Source of the DNA: Conchocele bisecta
Lineage: Eukaryota; Mollusca; Bivalvia; Lucinida; Thyasiridae
Direction of reading: 5' to 3'
Assembly (NCBI GenBank): GCA_029237695.1
Contig: CM055274.1
Span: 23,797,505-23,861,504 of the forward strand
DNA: 64,000 nt
Numbering within the stretch: the first letter of the stretch is position 1; each line of letters opens with the position of its first letter. Below are positions 33,108-44,245 of this stretch, one piece after another. A program made the translations under genes and the position numbers. The notes beneath the pieces are model-generated. The model saw only the letters and a list, made by a program, of their open reading frames with translations, was not told the origin of the DNA and searched no databases.

Positions 33108-35601
33108 TGTCGCGTGACACGTGCATTCTTGTACATTCCGGATTTCCGTATAATTGTATATTTGTGATGTGTGGTACTGTTTTGTATTGTTGTGCGTACT
33201 ATTGATTCACATACCTGTGATTCAACATACCTGTGATTTCACACACCTGGGATTTTTACATACCTGTGATTTAGCATGTACATTTGCCATGTACAATGTG
33301 CGTGTAATAACGGGGCTTATGTTGTATTGGTGGAAATACGTTTATGCGTGTCCTTTTTGTGGATTTGAATATACGTCCATTTTAGGAGCAATGTTTTACT
33401 GATGTCACGCCATATTTGCCACAGACTATGCATGTGTGTGGTAGAGACCTCGTTGACTGCGTGTGCTGGTTTCGCTAGGGAAAAGACCCCTTTTAGTATT
33501 ACGGATGTCCGCGTGTCAGTTGTTCACCAGATAAGGGACCTTCTGTAGGTGAAGCCAGTATATAGCGCAGACCATACCATGTTCTGCCCTGTTATGTATG
33601 CTACGGGTTAGTGTTTCAGCATAGCCTGGTACTGGCCAACACGGATATATCAGATCCCATACTGGTGAGACTTTGTGTCGTGATATTTCCGTAAATGACC
33701 ACGATATTTGAGTTTAGTATGTGCTACACTCTCATTTGAGAGTACAGCCCGTAGTACCGATATGGAGGGGTTTGGCGGGGCCAAAAAGCGACCTTCGCAT
33801 GTCGAGACCAGTCGAGTAGATTTCGGATTATGAGATCTGGGTCTATAGTGTGCAGATTTATGGTAGTGTGGGATATACCATGTTGGATGGTATTTATTCC
33901 ACGAGGGCTGTACACTGGTTTGGTTGAATTTATGGCGTGGGAACATATATTTATGCCAAATATAACCCACGGGTGAAATGGCAAAAGCCATGGTTTTGTA
34001 ATATTTATGTGAGATGTCGAACGAGGAGTAGGCATATTCATTATTCCGTGCATGGTTTCACTGGTGCGTATATAAGCGATGTCTCGCTATGTGTTTGTGG
34101 GACACATATTTTCTGGTAACAGAAGGATAGTACTGTATTCACCAGTGACACGGAGGATTTTGGTATGTACCTACAACATTTTATTTCAGCTGTGATTTGC
34201 CGTTGTTCGATTCCCGTTTTAGTCCGTTGTGCATCCTGTCTGTCTGTCTGTGCGTATTTGTCCAGTAATTGGAGACTCATTTCATTTTTGTAGCTTCTTG
34301 AGATCGCTCCAGCCAGCAACATTGGACGTTTTGGTCCACTCGTTGAGGGCAGACCCCAGTCAGTGCAGAGTATCAGGTCGTCCGAGTGTCCGTACGTCTG
34401 TCTGGCGCAGAGTGTGTAGCAGCTCCGGGTACAAGCCTGTATAGAGCAGTGTGTGATTGCTACATCGCGTTCAGCAGACAGTCACAGCCATAGATTAGTG
34501 AAGTGATACACACATATCATATAATTATACTACCACCGAGTTGAATGTCACCTAAGTGAAACTTTTCCCGGCGTCTTAGCCAAAGTGATAATCGCCATTT
34601 GTATTATATCGGAACTTTACATCCGGTCTACCACTTCCGGTATTACAACCCATTGATTCACCATGGATACTTTACATCCGGTCCACCACATCCGGGTTGC
34701 TACAGTCGAGTGATGCAATAGAACTTTACATCTGGTCCACCATTTCCGGAAATAATACTACCTTTGGAACTTTACTTCCGGTACCAGCTTCCGGAACATT
34801 ATCGTTATTGACTATCATGTGATGTAACCACATCCGGCTTTGACTTTGACATTCATACTTTGGAAATATATTGCATAGGCAATACACATGTATACTTTGA
34901 TAGTGTATGGTAATGCTCCTATCATGGCATATCATGGCTAAGGGATCATAGTAAGACTACATATATTGTTCATGGATTAATCCACTTGAAGTTGGATAAT
35001 AGCCATATTGGTGACTAGACCTCATACTGCGCGTGAGGCAGACCTTGGGACCTTCATACTCAGAGGTTACCACTATCTATTGAGATACGCCAGCACTGGG
35101 GTAGCTCAGATGATTGTCATTTGTCCTCCAATGTTCGTTCTGCCATGTTATACTTGTATGTTATTTCACTTTGATTAGCGATCATCAAAGTACTTGTGCA
35201 TTCATACTATTGTCCACTACGGGACCATTGTGATACCACATACTGAGTTTATTCGTCTATAGCTTTTAAGTTGCGTTAAAGTATAACAGTCGATTTACTT
35301 AGAACCTTGTAGTAATTGAATAGTATCATGCACAGTACAGTGATGTTCGCATATCAATGCATCATGTATTCCTGTGTGTTCCCCATGTAATATAGTGTAC
35401 ATTATAAGTGATTAAGTGACTACGTGTACTTATCTACTCTGGCCTATCCCTTACACTTCAACTGCATTGTTACCACTTTTCGTTCGTCAGATCAAGCTAT
35501 ATTGGCCATAACGTCATAACAATTGAAGTATACTTGGTTCATATGATAATAGGGGAGACAATTTGTCTAGATCATTCCTGACCTTGGTAATGACCTTGAC
35601 A
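33108..35601 (+). mobile_element. 2.5-kb TG...CA element (probable solo LTR), unit B
   Basis: Starts TGTCGCGTGACACG, ends GACCTTGACA, flanked by CATAT at 33,103-33,107 and 35,602-35,606; unit A is the empty site. TG/CA ends and a 5-bp duplication fit an LTR retrotransposon integrase. No internal direct repeat, gag or pol is seen, so it is probably one long solo LTR, or a large non-autonomous derivative. Features: a four-fold ACATACCTGTGATTT repeat near 33,209-33,285, a TATATAAG box near 34,069, and ETS-like repeats at 34,611-34,830. The open frames on the minus strand (33,650-34,053) have no family features. Confidence 0.75.
34611..34830 (+). promoter_or_regulatory. Tandem ETS-like motif repeats in the long LTR-type element
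   Basis: About four degenerate ~65-bp repeats with the pattern ACTTTACATCCGGTCYACCA followed by TTCCGG: near 34,613, 34,670, 34,728 and 34,764. They contain many TTCCGG/CATCCGG words, the core bound by ETS-family factors. The copy in C is at about 51,393-51,625. Tandem enhancer-like blocks are common in LTR U3 regions; the role here is inferred. Confidence 0.45.
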
Positions 35602-37808
35602 CATATGGCCTGTATATGACTTAAAATTCAAAATGGCCGCCAAATTAATGTACATTTCTATATATTGTTCATAATAGCTGGAATTGATCATTCAAATGTA
35701 TGTTAGAAATTGATCACGTTGTTTTTGACACAGGCGTTTAATAATAATAACTATTAAAATTAAAAATTGCCTTCATAATATACATAACATTCTAAATTTC
35801 CGCCCAAATATTATAATTCTGCACATATTGGTGACAACTGCTAAGTATATATGTTTTAGAAACAGTTTTCAGACATACATACTCATGTACTTGAATAAAG
35901 AGTTCCATGCAATAAAAGTTATATAATAACATATACTGTATTCCAACATGGAATAGTGTAACTTCGGCTTCGTTTGAATCTAACAATTTACTAGTATCTC
36001 CACCGAGCAACACACTTAACATCTGATGTTTGCTTTTTGGTATGATCTCACCCATGTGCTCTGATCATTCCCAGTCCAATATCGATAGTTCTTGATATCA
36101 ATTATATCAGAGTGAATCACTATGTAGAGTTGAAGCTTCATAACTTACGGGCCTGTCGTTTCTATAAACGGCCTATGTGATTTAACGGAGCTGTTTGACA
36201 ATTCAGGTCCGACAAGAGCGTAGAAATATGCAAATTGACAAATTATACCAAATTAACAATTAATATTTCAATCCATGTTTGGAACAAAACAAAAACCTAT
36301 CGTAAATGTGTTTGAATTCAACTGGTGAAGGTGAAAATAGAACCGCCAATGAATGGTACGGGAATCCATGTCTAAAATGTTTTATTGCAATGAAAACGGT
36401 GTCGTTCGTGCTTGGTCCGAAACGTACAGTAACTTTGGCGGCTGATTGTCGCATATACCATCACGTGAGTTGTGATGTCTCACACAGCTCCAGTTAAGGT
36501 GCGTATTGGCGTATATTAATACGCATTGATTATCAAAAGTAGGAGTACGAAATAAACATTGTGACAGCCATTTGAGAATACGTATTGATTTTCAAATTTA
36601 TTAGTTAAACAATAATGTAATAAAGTTGAAAATGTACTTACTTGAGCTGCAAAAAGCAAGCTGAAATAACTGATTTTCTTCATTTTTTTTTCTTATCATG
36701 TGTTCCTATTTAATAAGGACGACAAGCAAAAATACATGTATCAAAGGAAAATACGCATTTTTTAGATACAAAACTTATCTGGAGCCTTGATATTAGTCTG
36801 TATCTATACGTGTACAGACATACTTATTCTTGGGAATCCCCATGTTTGTTATGCTACTGCATGATGCACATACGTATGTATCGTATAAGTTTATGGTTTG
36901 ATAATGCTGTACTAGTTTTGGTTTCCCATTTGATAAAAGCCTCACAAATCGGCAATTGGTGGAAAAAATAAGGTCGTTACAAATATGTAGGAAAATGTAG
37001 AATAACAAGTGAACAACTTGTTGTATGCGCTATTTTCGAGATACTTTCTTACTTTCTTCTGCTATATTTCGTTGGACGCGGTTTTACGGTCTGTCGGTTC
37101 TTCAACCTATTTGTCATCGATTTTCGCATAAAACAAATTAACAGGAAATATACACAAGTGTACGACATCACCGAAAGTTACATGAGGCACATGTTATGAC
37201 ATCGAACATATATGCCAAATGTGGCACAATTTCGGGCAAAACATACAAAATGCGGGAATAATTGATGAACAACGCGAACATGGCGATATTATGTTTAAGA
37301 CGTCAAAAACGCCGGAACGAGTGTCACTATTTGTCGTTTATTACGTTATATTAACACTGATTCACAGAAACAAAAACTATTCAGGTAATATCGAAGGTAT
37401 ACACAGCTGTGTGTCCAATTGGATTTATACTATCTATAGCCATTTGTGCCGGTCTATGTTATAGCATATATATAAGTTTACATATATAATTGATTGATGA
37501 CACATATAGATGAACTTGTAACATACGTTTGATCCTGCAGTAACACTAAAGACAGACGTGTTTATATAGCGGCCATTTTTAATTATTTACGGCATTCCAA
37601 ATTGAACATGTTTGTTACTTAGTAATATAGTTAACATATAATAATAATAACATAAACAGTGTTTGTGCTGGAAGTAATATACAGATATGTATCATTTAAG
37701 GATGATAAACACTTAATTCTTAAAAAGGTACCACACTATACTTATCTTGACGGCCATTTTGACATACTATAAGGTCATATTTAAGCGCTACTCATTGTTG
37801 CTTTTATG

Positions 37809-37845
37809 ACAAACTATTTGTAAATAGTATCAAGTGGAATGGTGT
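37809..37845. other. Switch point of sequence affinity in unit B
   Basis: Left of this point B shares variants with C against A (for example TGACAAACTA, CTTAATTCTT, AGTAATATAG, TTCACAGAAAC). Right of it B matches A (GAACAATTATTTC) while C differs (GAATAATTAGTTA) and stays diverged. This marks a crossover or the edge of a conversion tract. Confidence 0.6.
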
Positions 37846-38597
37846 TGAACAATTATTTCTATGTCACAATAGTGAACAATGTTATTGAAAAATATATATT
37901 GGATTGGGTGGCCATTTTGAAATCCAAGATCGTGGCCCTCTATGAATTGGAAAACATGCAAAAAAATATTTTCTGATATCTGTTTCTATAGACTATCCAA
38001 CAATGTATAATTGACACTTTAAACATAACTATAACAAAATTAATTAGCAAACCCCACACCTATGCAGCATTATTGACAATAATAGTGGCCATTTTGAATT
38101 TTGAATTCAAGATGGCGGCAAATACAGTGATGAAAAAAATGGTACCAATTTTGTTTTTTGTTTTACTATGTCTCAGAATGTAAATAAACACAAAAGTCAA
38201 GACTATAGCAAACATTTCAGCAAATGCTTTTTTTTCACATTCTGACGCCGACTATACAGTTGGACATTTAATGAGTAATTCTCCCAGATAAATATTTCAA
38301 CACAATCATTTACTCCTGATAATTCGAGTTAAATGAATTATATTTCAAAGTGATTACAATTACATTAAATTGTTCTATTTTGATTTGTCTCTATATACCA
38401 TCAAATGTGCACTCTAATAATCAGACGCATTATTTTTTTAATGACAGTTCACTCTAGAATCAGTAGCGTAATTCCAGAATAACAATTTATCAGATAACGA
38501 GCTTTCTATTAGCCGAATACGATACGTACTGACTTGTAACATATTGCTGTATCAGGCATTGACCTGATAGGAATATACGGGTTACATCAAATTTAAG

Positions 38598-38665
38598 TCT
38601 GACGTTTCATTGGTCGGACGGCGTCACATGACGTTACCGAATTACGTCAGTGGAATGACGTCACG
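38598..38665. promoter_or_regulatory. Possible regulatory block upstream of exon E1 (unit B)
   Basis: Same cluster as 26,940-27,010, with an additional ACGTCAG half site (38,643-38,649) where A has ACGACAG; full CRE at 38,656-38,663. Confidence 0.35.
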
Positions 38666-39177
38666 GAAACAGGTCCACGTTCTTGTCAAAGAAAACTATG
38701 TCATAATTGCTAATTCGGTAGCCTACCTGATATCTGATGAAAGAAATACTTTGCTAACGCGTCGGCGTAAAACTGATTCTACAGACCATAAAACCTCCCA
38801 CCTACCGCATGGCCATCACCTAAATATGGATTTTTAGTGGTGAATAATAGTGACAAATCCTGCAGATCCTGATGAAATGCATTTACAGTGTTTGCACATG
38901 TCTTTCTGGACTGTATAGTGGCATTGGAAAACAGTGTAGATCCAGATGAGTTGACGCATGACGAACCGTCTCATCAAAATTTGCACATTTTCACATTTTT
39001 GAGAACTAAAACACCTCCTTTTCATAAATGGATTAGTATGAAAATCATTTTGTGACGATTAGATTGACTGCAAAAATTAACATATCAAAAGCCATTCCAA
39101 TTACTTAAGGGTGAAAGGGTTAAACGTATCACACGTTGTCTCGGAGTCCGTGATTCAGATATTTCTTCTCTTCTCAG

Positions 39178-39315
39178 CTTGTGACAGCGGCACCTACGGC
39201 GACAATTGTACGTCTACATGTGGGAATTGTGCCGGGAATGAAGCTTGTAACCACGTTGACGGTGTCTGTGCTGACGGCTGTGAGGATGGTTGGCAGGGGA
39301 CCACGTGCCACGACG
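39178..39315 (+). CDS. Internal exon E1 (unit B): EGF-like module
   Basis: The 138-bp phase 1-1 copy of E1; acceptor CTTCTCTTCTCAG, donor GTAACT. Two exon differences from A were seen: one changes Gly to Asp in the loop before the penultimate cysteine (ADGC instead of AGGC), the other is silent in the last Asp codon. All eight cysteines are kept. Confidence 0.85.
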
Positions 39316-40143
39316 GTAACTGCCAATTTTAAGTTTCATGAATCCTGTTCAAATTGTACGGCTATGTAAACAATGAAAACACAACATTTGTTTAAATAAT
39401 ATTAAATTTCATGAACAATTAAATCATTTCTCTATGGGAATTTAATATGGTGCAAATAAACTGGAGAACCTGGAAGAGGAGTCGAAAAACGATAAATCGA
39501 CTCTGAAACCTTGCTAGATAGCATGGAAATGTAAAGTTAAATTATGAAAGTTAAGACATACATATGACATACATATGAACATTATTGCTGTACGTCCGGG
39601 CATGCATATGCATAATGCATAGTAAACTTTCTTTTGTGCTCAGTATATATAGCTAGATCCATTTCGTATATTCGATTCTTCGCCGAGTGGAGACGAAACT
39701 TATTTGTGGCAGTTACTTGAGAAATGGGCTTATTGGATTTGTGACCAGTGTCGATACTGATCAAATAGCACATTCCTGTAGCCGGATAGATAGCGACACA
39801 TGTTGCTTGTTAGAAGCATGACGGGTGTTTCATTGATCGAATTTACGGCCAGTGCAGATCCTGATGCGCATGCACAGGCTGATCTGGATCTGCACAGGTC
39901 ACAACACCCATAAACCCCATTTCTCCATGTAAGATCTTAATTGTCATCTCTACGCGGCGTACATCCCCATAGCCAGTCACACAATCATGTAGTTGCTAAC
40001 AATATACTCCCGTACCGTCAGTTCTGGCTACGGTCGAAGTAGATTGCAAGAGTTACTGTTCGCAACTACAAACCATGTCGTTGTCTAGCTTTGTTAAGGT
40101 GCAGCTAAAATATGCTGTGTATGACGTCGAATTTCTTTCCCAG

Positions 40144-40284
40144 TTTGCAGTATTGATTATTACGGACATGGGTGTAATTCTACATGCGGCCAGTGTGCCA
40201 AGACTCTGTCGTGTCTCCATGTCAACGGTGAATGCGGTGCCGACGGCTGCCACTCGGGCTGGCAGGGATCCACGTGCCATGATG
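40144..40284 (+). CDS. Internal exon E2 (unit B): EGF-like module
   Basis: The 141-bp phase 1-1 copy of E2; acceptor TTTCTTTCCCAG, donor GTAAGA. Compared with A it has several replacements (YYGHGC for YYGPGC, KTLSC for KALSC, LHVNG for HHVNG), yet all eight cysteines and the GWQGSTCHDG end are unchanged. Replacements cluster in the loops, as expected of a module that still folds. Confidence 0.85.
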
Positions 40285-40866
40285 GTAAGACAGCTTACAA
40301 TTGTTGTAAACCACACAAGGCTTTGTATTCACTAAGTTAAACCTTCCAAAGTATGTAACTCGAACTGTTTCTAAAATGAATAAATTATGTTTATCCAATG
40401 ACTAGTTCCGCTATTCCAATTATACATGCAGATTGTCATTTTAGATCAGTGAGGCAGATAATAAACACGTTAATCTATGCATGAATGGCCCAATGAAATA
40501 CATGGGACTACTGTATGTTACACGAAACCTGTCCACGGCTATATAACAATGCAAAACCATGTCGAGTTAGCCCCGTTCTTTCATTTGGATACACACAGTA
40601 ATTGGGCTTGCTTCGACCTTCTTTTGTGTAACTATTATGAATTATGCAACGGTTTGATCTTAGGCTGAACAGATTCAGCACTTTTATGAACGATAACAGT
40701 ACTAGTTTGGTGAAAAGGGAATATTTGAAAAAAAAATCACTTTCATTGTTATCTTGTTGAAATACACAGAACACACGCAAACTTTATTCAGTTAAATATG
40801 TTGCATGACCTGTTCACTACTACATGTATGATATGCCCGACAGAAACTTACTAACAATCAGAAGTT

Positions 40867-40911
40867 CTAGAGGCTGCATCGTCCGCTGGCAAGGACACGC
40901 GGATCGCGATG
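40867..40911 (+). pseudogene. Tail of an EGF-like exon at the unit C boundary
   Basis: Identical in effect to the B copy: RWQGHADRDG with the final cysteine lost, followed by GTAATC. B and C share the lesion, A does not. Confidence 0.6.
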
Positions 40912-41639
40912 GTAATCAGTTTTACTATTATTTGTAATAGCATTGATCATGTAATGGCTGTGTTATCGCAGTCGCTTGTAGTACGTACATGTAACCATGA
41001 TTTATAACATGAACACATTGTTATTCCGTGCTGTAACCCATTTCATAACTGTGATATGACACACGTGTAATAACATTTGGAGCGAATTTGATTGGCTGGC
41101 CGCATCACCGTGATCGTGTATTCGTATTTCGCCCCAACTTATGTTATGTCATTGGAATAAAATGGAGACGTTCCAAATGACGTCTGTAATGGCGCGAAAA
41201 AGCAATGATGTTTTGGCATTGACGTCATCATGTTTGAAACGCCATTAGAAGCGTCAGTGACTCGTTAAAATTAATGAAATTGTTCTAATATGATCCCGTT
41301 TTGTAATATGAAGTTTTTACAAACAATGGAACCTATTATATGGAATATTTATAATAATTTACTTGCAGAGATTAAAAGTATTTTTATGTGGATATTTGTA
41401 ACTAGATGCGAAAATAGTCAATGGCCTCTGCTCACTGAAACGTATTGGATATCTCCACTTTGGCTACTATTTGGCGAGTTAATGCTGGCAATGAATATGT
41501 AGACATAACATTAACATTTCTTCCACCTCATTTCTAACTGCATCACTAACTTTATATGGGATGATGTAAGCGTTAATCCTTAATTGGTCGGTACTGGACA
41601 ATGTATGTTATGAATCTTGTATATGGATGCACCCTGATT

Positions 41640-42430
41640 TGTTAGTCAGCACATGCTCAAATTCATGGAGCGCCCTGTGTCCTAAACAATCGTGTCATCA
41701 ATTACGGCCGTATTTATAAGGCCAATATATCCCAATCACAGGGTATTGGGGCGTACGATTTTCATCATATTGACATGGAATGTTTTCAGTTTCCCCTTCA
41801 TGAAGATTCTACAACCACAGTCATTTGGTATGTTCAGTAACAATTTGTTATCATCAGTGGCAAGTAGCACTAACACCTGGTAGCTTTCCTTGTACTTCCG
41901 ACCACGCGCGTTTCTATCATATGATTTCGTATACCGGTTCGGTTTTGTTCAATTATTTTTGTCGGAGATTCAGTACTTTCTGGCAAGAAGTTTCAACGTT
42001 TTCGAGAAGCTCTGTCTCAGACCACATGTCATTGAGGAACTCTGACTGACTGATCTCCCGAGCAGTTCAAATGGGGAGAATGCTAGGCTTTCCTGTGGAA
42101 CCTCACGATAGGCGATAAGCGACGCCTTGATGTATTATCAACATTTCTGAAACATTCACTCGCCATGCGCTTCAGCATATGCGTTGGTGTACCGTGGCAT
42201 CTCTCTACCAACCCGTTGCACATCGGTTGGTAGGGTGTAGTAGTAAGTTGTCTCAGTGATAATAGCCTGCTGACTGCTTGCATTACGGCCACGTAAATTG
42301 CGATATACAATCAGTCAATAATTTCTTAGGAGGTTCTAGTCGATGGAACATGTCTACGAGTTTCTCTGTTAGAAGTTCAGCTTCGATACTCGATAATGGT
42401 ACTACACTCTATCTCGTAATCCTCCGACGT
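41640..42430 (-). pseudogene. Ty3/gypsy integrase relic (unit C)
   Basis: Third copy of the minus-strand relic. Core piece at 42,083-42,310 with SLRQLTTTPYQPMCNGLVER; the C-terminal part lies in the region towards 41,750 with FMKGKLK and HVNM. Same shifts as in B, one of many signs of B-C closeness. Confidence 0.75.
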
Positions 42431-42536
42431 TTGTATTATGTGAACGCTACCGTAACGAAAGAATATTAAACAGTGAACAGTGTACATCGATTTACATTAT
42501 AATTATGCATTTACTAAAGCCGTGTCCGACATTATA

Positions 42537-44245
42537 CAGTCGTTTCTGTCAAAATATTCCTGGTTTATACGTGTACAAAGTGTTGTGCGTTGCGTATCCG
42601 TGGAGTTTCCGTTAGTTGCGTTTCAAACCGTGTGTCGTCTACGTGTAATACGTTTTCGGCCATGCGTTGCGTTTCCCCACTCTTGCGCATGCGCGAAAGT
42701 CTAACAAACCGTGTTCAACGCATTGAGTTTCAAAAGCGTGTAATCCGTGTACAACGGTTGTAAACGTATACAACGGTTGTAAACAACGCATTGAGTTTCA
42801 AAAGCGTGTAATCCGTGTACAACGGTTGTAAACGTATGCAACGGTTGTAAACGTATACAACGCTAAGGTAAACTGTTTAAACGATTTAACGCTTTTTTTG
42901 ACGAACGGTTACACGCTTCTACATGTACACAGCACCGTACAGATGAAACCGTGTTATACGTATAACACGTTTCCACGGGTTTTAACGCATTACACGTTTT
43001 GGTATGCCGACCGTGTATCGCGTAGAATGCGCATGCTCAGATCGTTCTTCGTGTGTGTATATATACTTCTAGACTGCAGGGCTTCTAAAATTTTCAGTTT
43101 TCCGGTTCTGGACCGATTTTTGAACTCTCAGACCGATTGAGATTTGAAAACTAGTCTTAAAAATCGGTCCGAGAAAAATTGCCAGTCGGCTGCTATTTCG
43201 CTATAAACCTCGTAAATTTACCGGTTTTGACCACCAAGTAATTTATGACACATATCCGCGGGCCATATCCATTTTAAACCAGTGTGCAGCTCGCTGTGTA
43301 TTCATTTTTTCCAAATATCGATTTTTCTTAACACACGCGTGGGACAGGTGTATAGCGGATTAGTGACTGAAATAGACTGGCTTCAGCGTAAAGATACGAG
43401 AGTTCCTAGACTCGCCATTTCTGATGATGTTAAAATAAAATAAAGAAACCATGCACCATGCACTGTGTTTATCTGTGTTCGTAATATTTAACCCCAAGTA
43501 ACTGACACGGACTATCGGCCCGGGCTATTCCATATTAAGTTAGGAACTGTTACATTACGCTGTATTAGGGGTCATTTTTGTGTATATAAAATGTACATGT
43601 ACGTATGAATGCCGCAGATCCTGATGAGCCGGCTCACGTGATCTACAATTCGCAAACATTTTGATAAACGACAAGGTACATATGTCGTGTTAAAAGCGTG
43701 ACTCATTAGGCATCAGGGATTAGGGATCAATTGAAGTGCTAAATCACACCGCCGATGTACTTTGAACTCGATCTGAGGGTATGTATTCGCGATATTTTAA
43801 AAAGGACGAAACAGGGACGCCTTGAAGCGATCTGGGCCGAACAGGTATTCTCGTTAAAACGTGTAACCGTTGTACACGTTTCAACGCTTTCATATAGCTA
43901 CACGCTTCCAGGTAAAGCGTTGTACACGTTTCAACTCTTTCACCTCGCTACATATGTATACGCCAAAGCGTGTTATACGCCTTGAAGCTAAACGTATTAC
44001 ACGCTTTAAAACTAAACTGTTTGACAATGTGTATTACACGTGTACGAACCGTATTATACGTTTAAACAACGTATACAACGCTTTTAAACTAAACGGTTTG
44101 ACAATTTGTATTACACGTGTACGAACCGTATTATACGTTTAAACAACGTATACAAACCGTTGCAAACCGTTGCGTTCGCGTTGCGTTCGCGTTGAGTTTG
44201 CAAGTGTTGTCTACGGTGGAACAAAAAAAAACGGAGACTGCACTG
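42537..44245. mobile_element. 1.7-kb non-autonomous TA-flanked transposon, copy 1
   Basis: Begins CAGTCGTTTCTGTC, ends GGAGACTGCACTG, with TA on both sides. The degenerate ends (CAGT...GTTCC, about 24 bp) are inverted relatives. Both subterminal zones hold ~75-bp tandem repeats: GTTTCAAAAGCGTGTAATCC at about 42,729 and 42,792 on the left, and TTGACAATNTGTATTACACG at about 44,021 and 44,098 on the right. A palindrome (GTGTTATACGTATAACAC, near 42,952) and a hairpin with 12-bp arms (GGACCGATTTTT, near 43,110 and 43,160) lie inside. No transposase frame was found. CAGT ends and a TA duplication point to the Tc1/mariner superfamily. Confidence 0.7.

Larger units (their letters stand above)
29157..40566 (+). 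repeat. Tandem triplication, unit B
   Basis: Second direct copy. Relative to A it has the 2.5-kb LTR-type insertion (33,108-35,601), a 110-bp extra segment (30,737-30,841) and a private ~690-bp deletion near 35,935. Its 5' part, through the LTR-type element and up to about 37.81 kb, shares diagnostic bases with C; beyond about 37.85 kb it shares them with A. The spacer after it (40,567-40,866) differs from the one after A (28,906-29,156). Confidence 0.9.

Noticed and set aside
33650..34053. Overlapping ~110-codon minus-strand frames in the long element, repeated at 47,063-47,382
   Set aside because: Both copies come from one duplicated insertion, so their repetition is not independent evidence; frames overlap each other and have no motifs.
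34200..34216. GTTCGATTCCC as a tRNA B box
   Set aside because: No matching A box or stem structure upstream; it lies inside the LTR-type element.
42480..44142. Frames of 62-90 codons in the TA element as a transposase
   Set aside because: They are made of tandem repeats, are not uninterrupted between the two copies, and no DDE-type motif can be seen.
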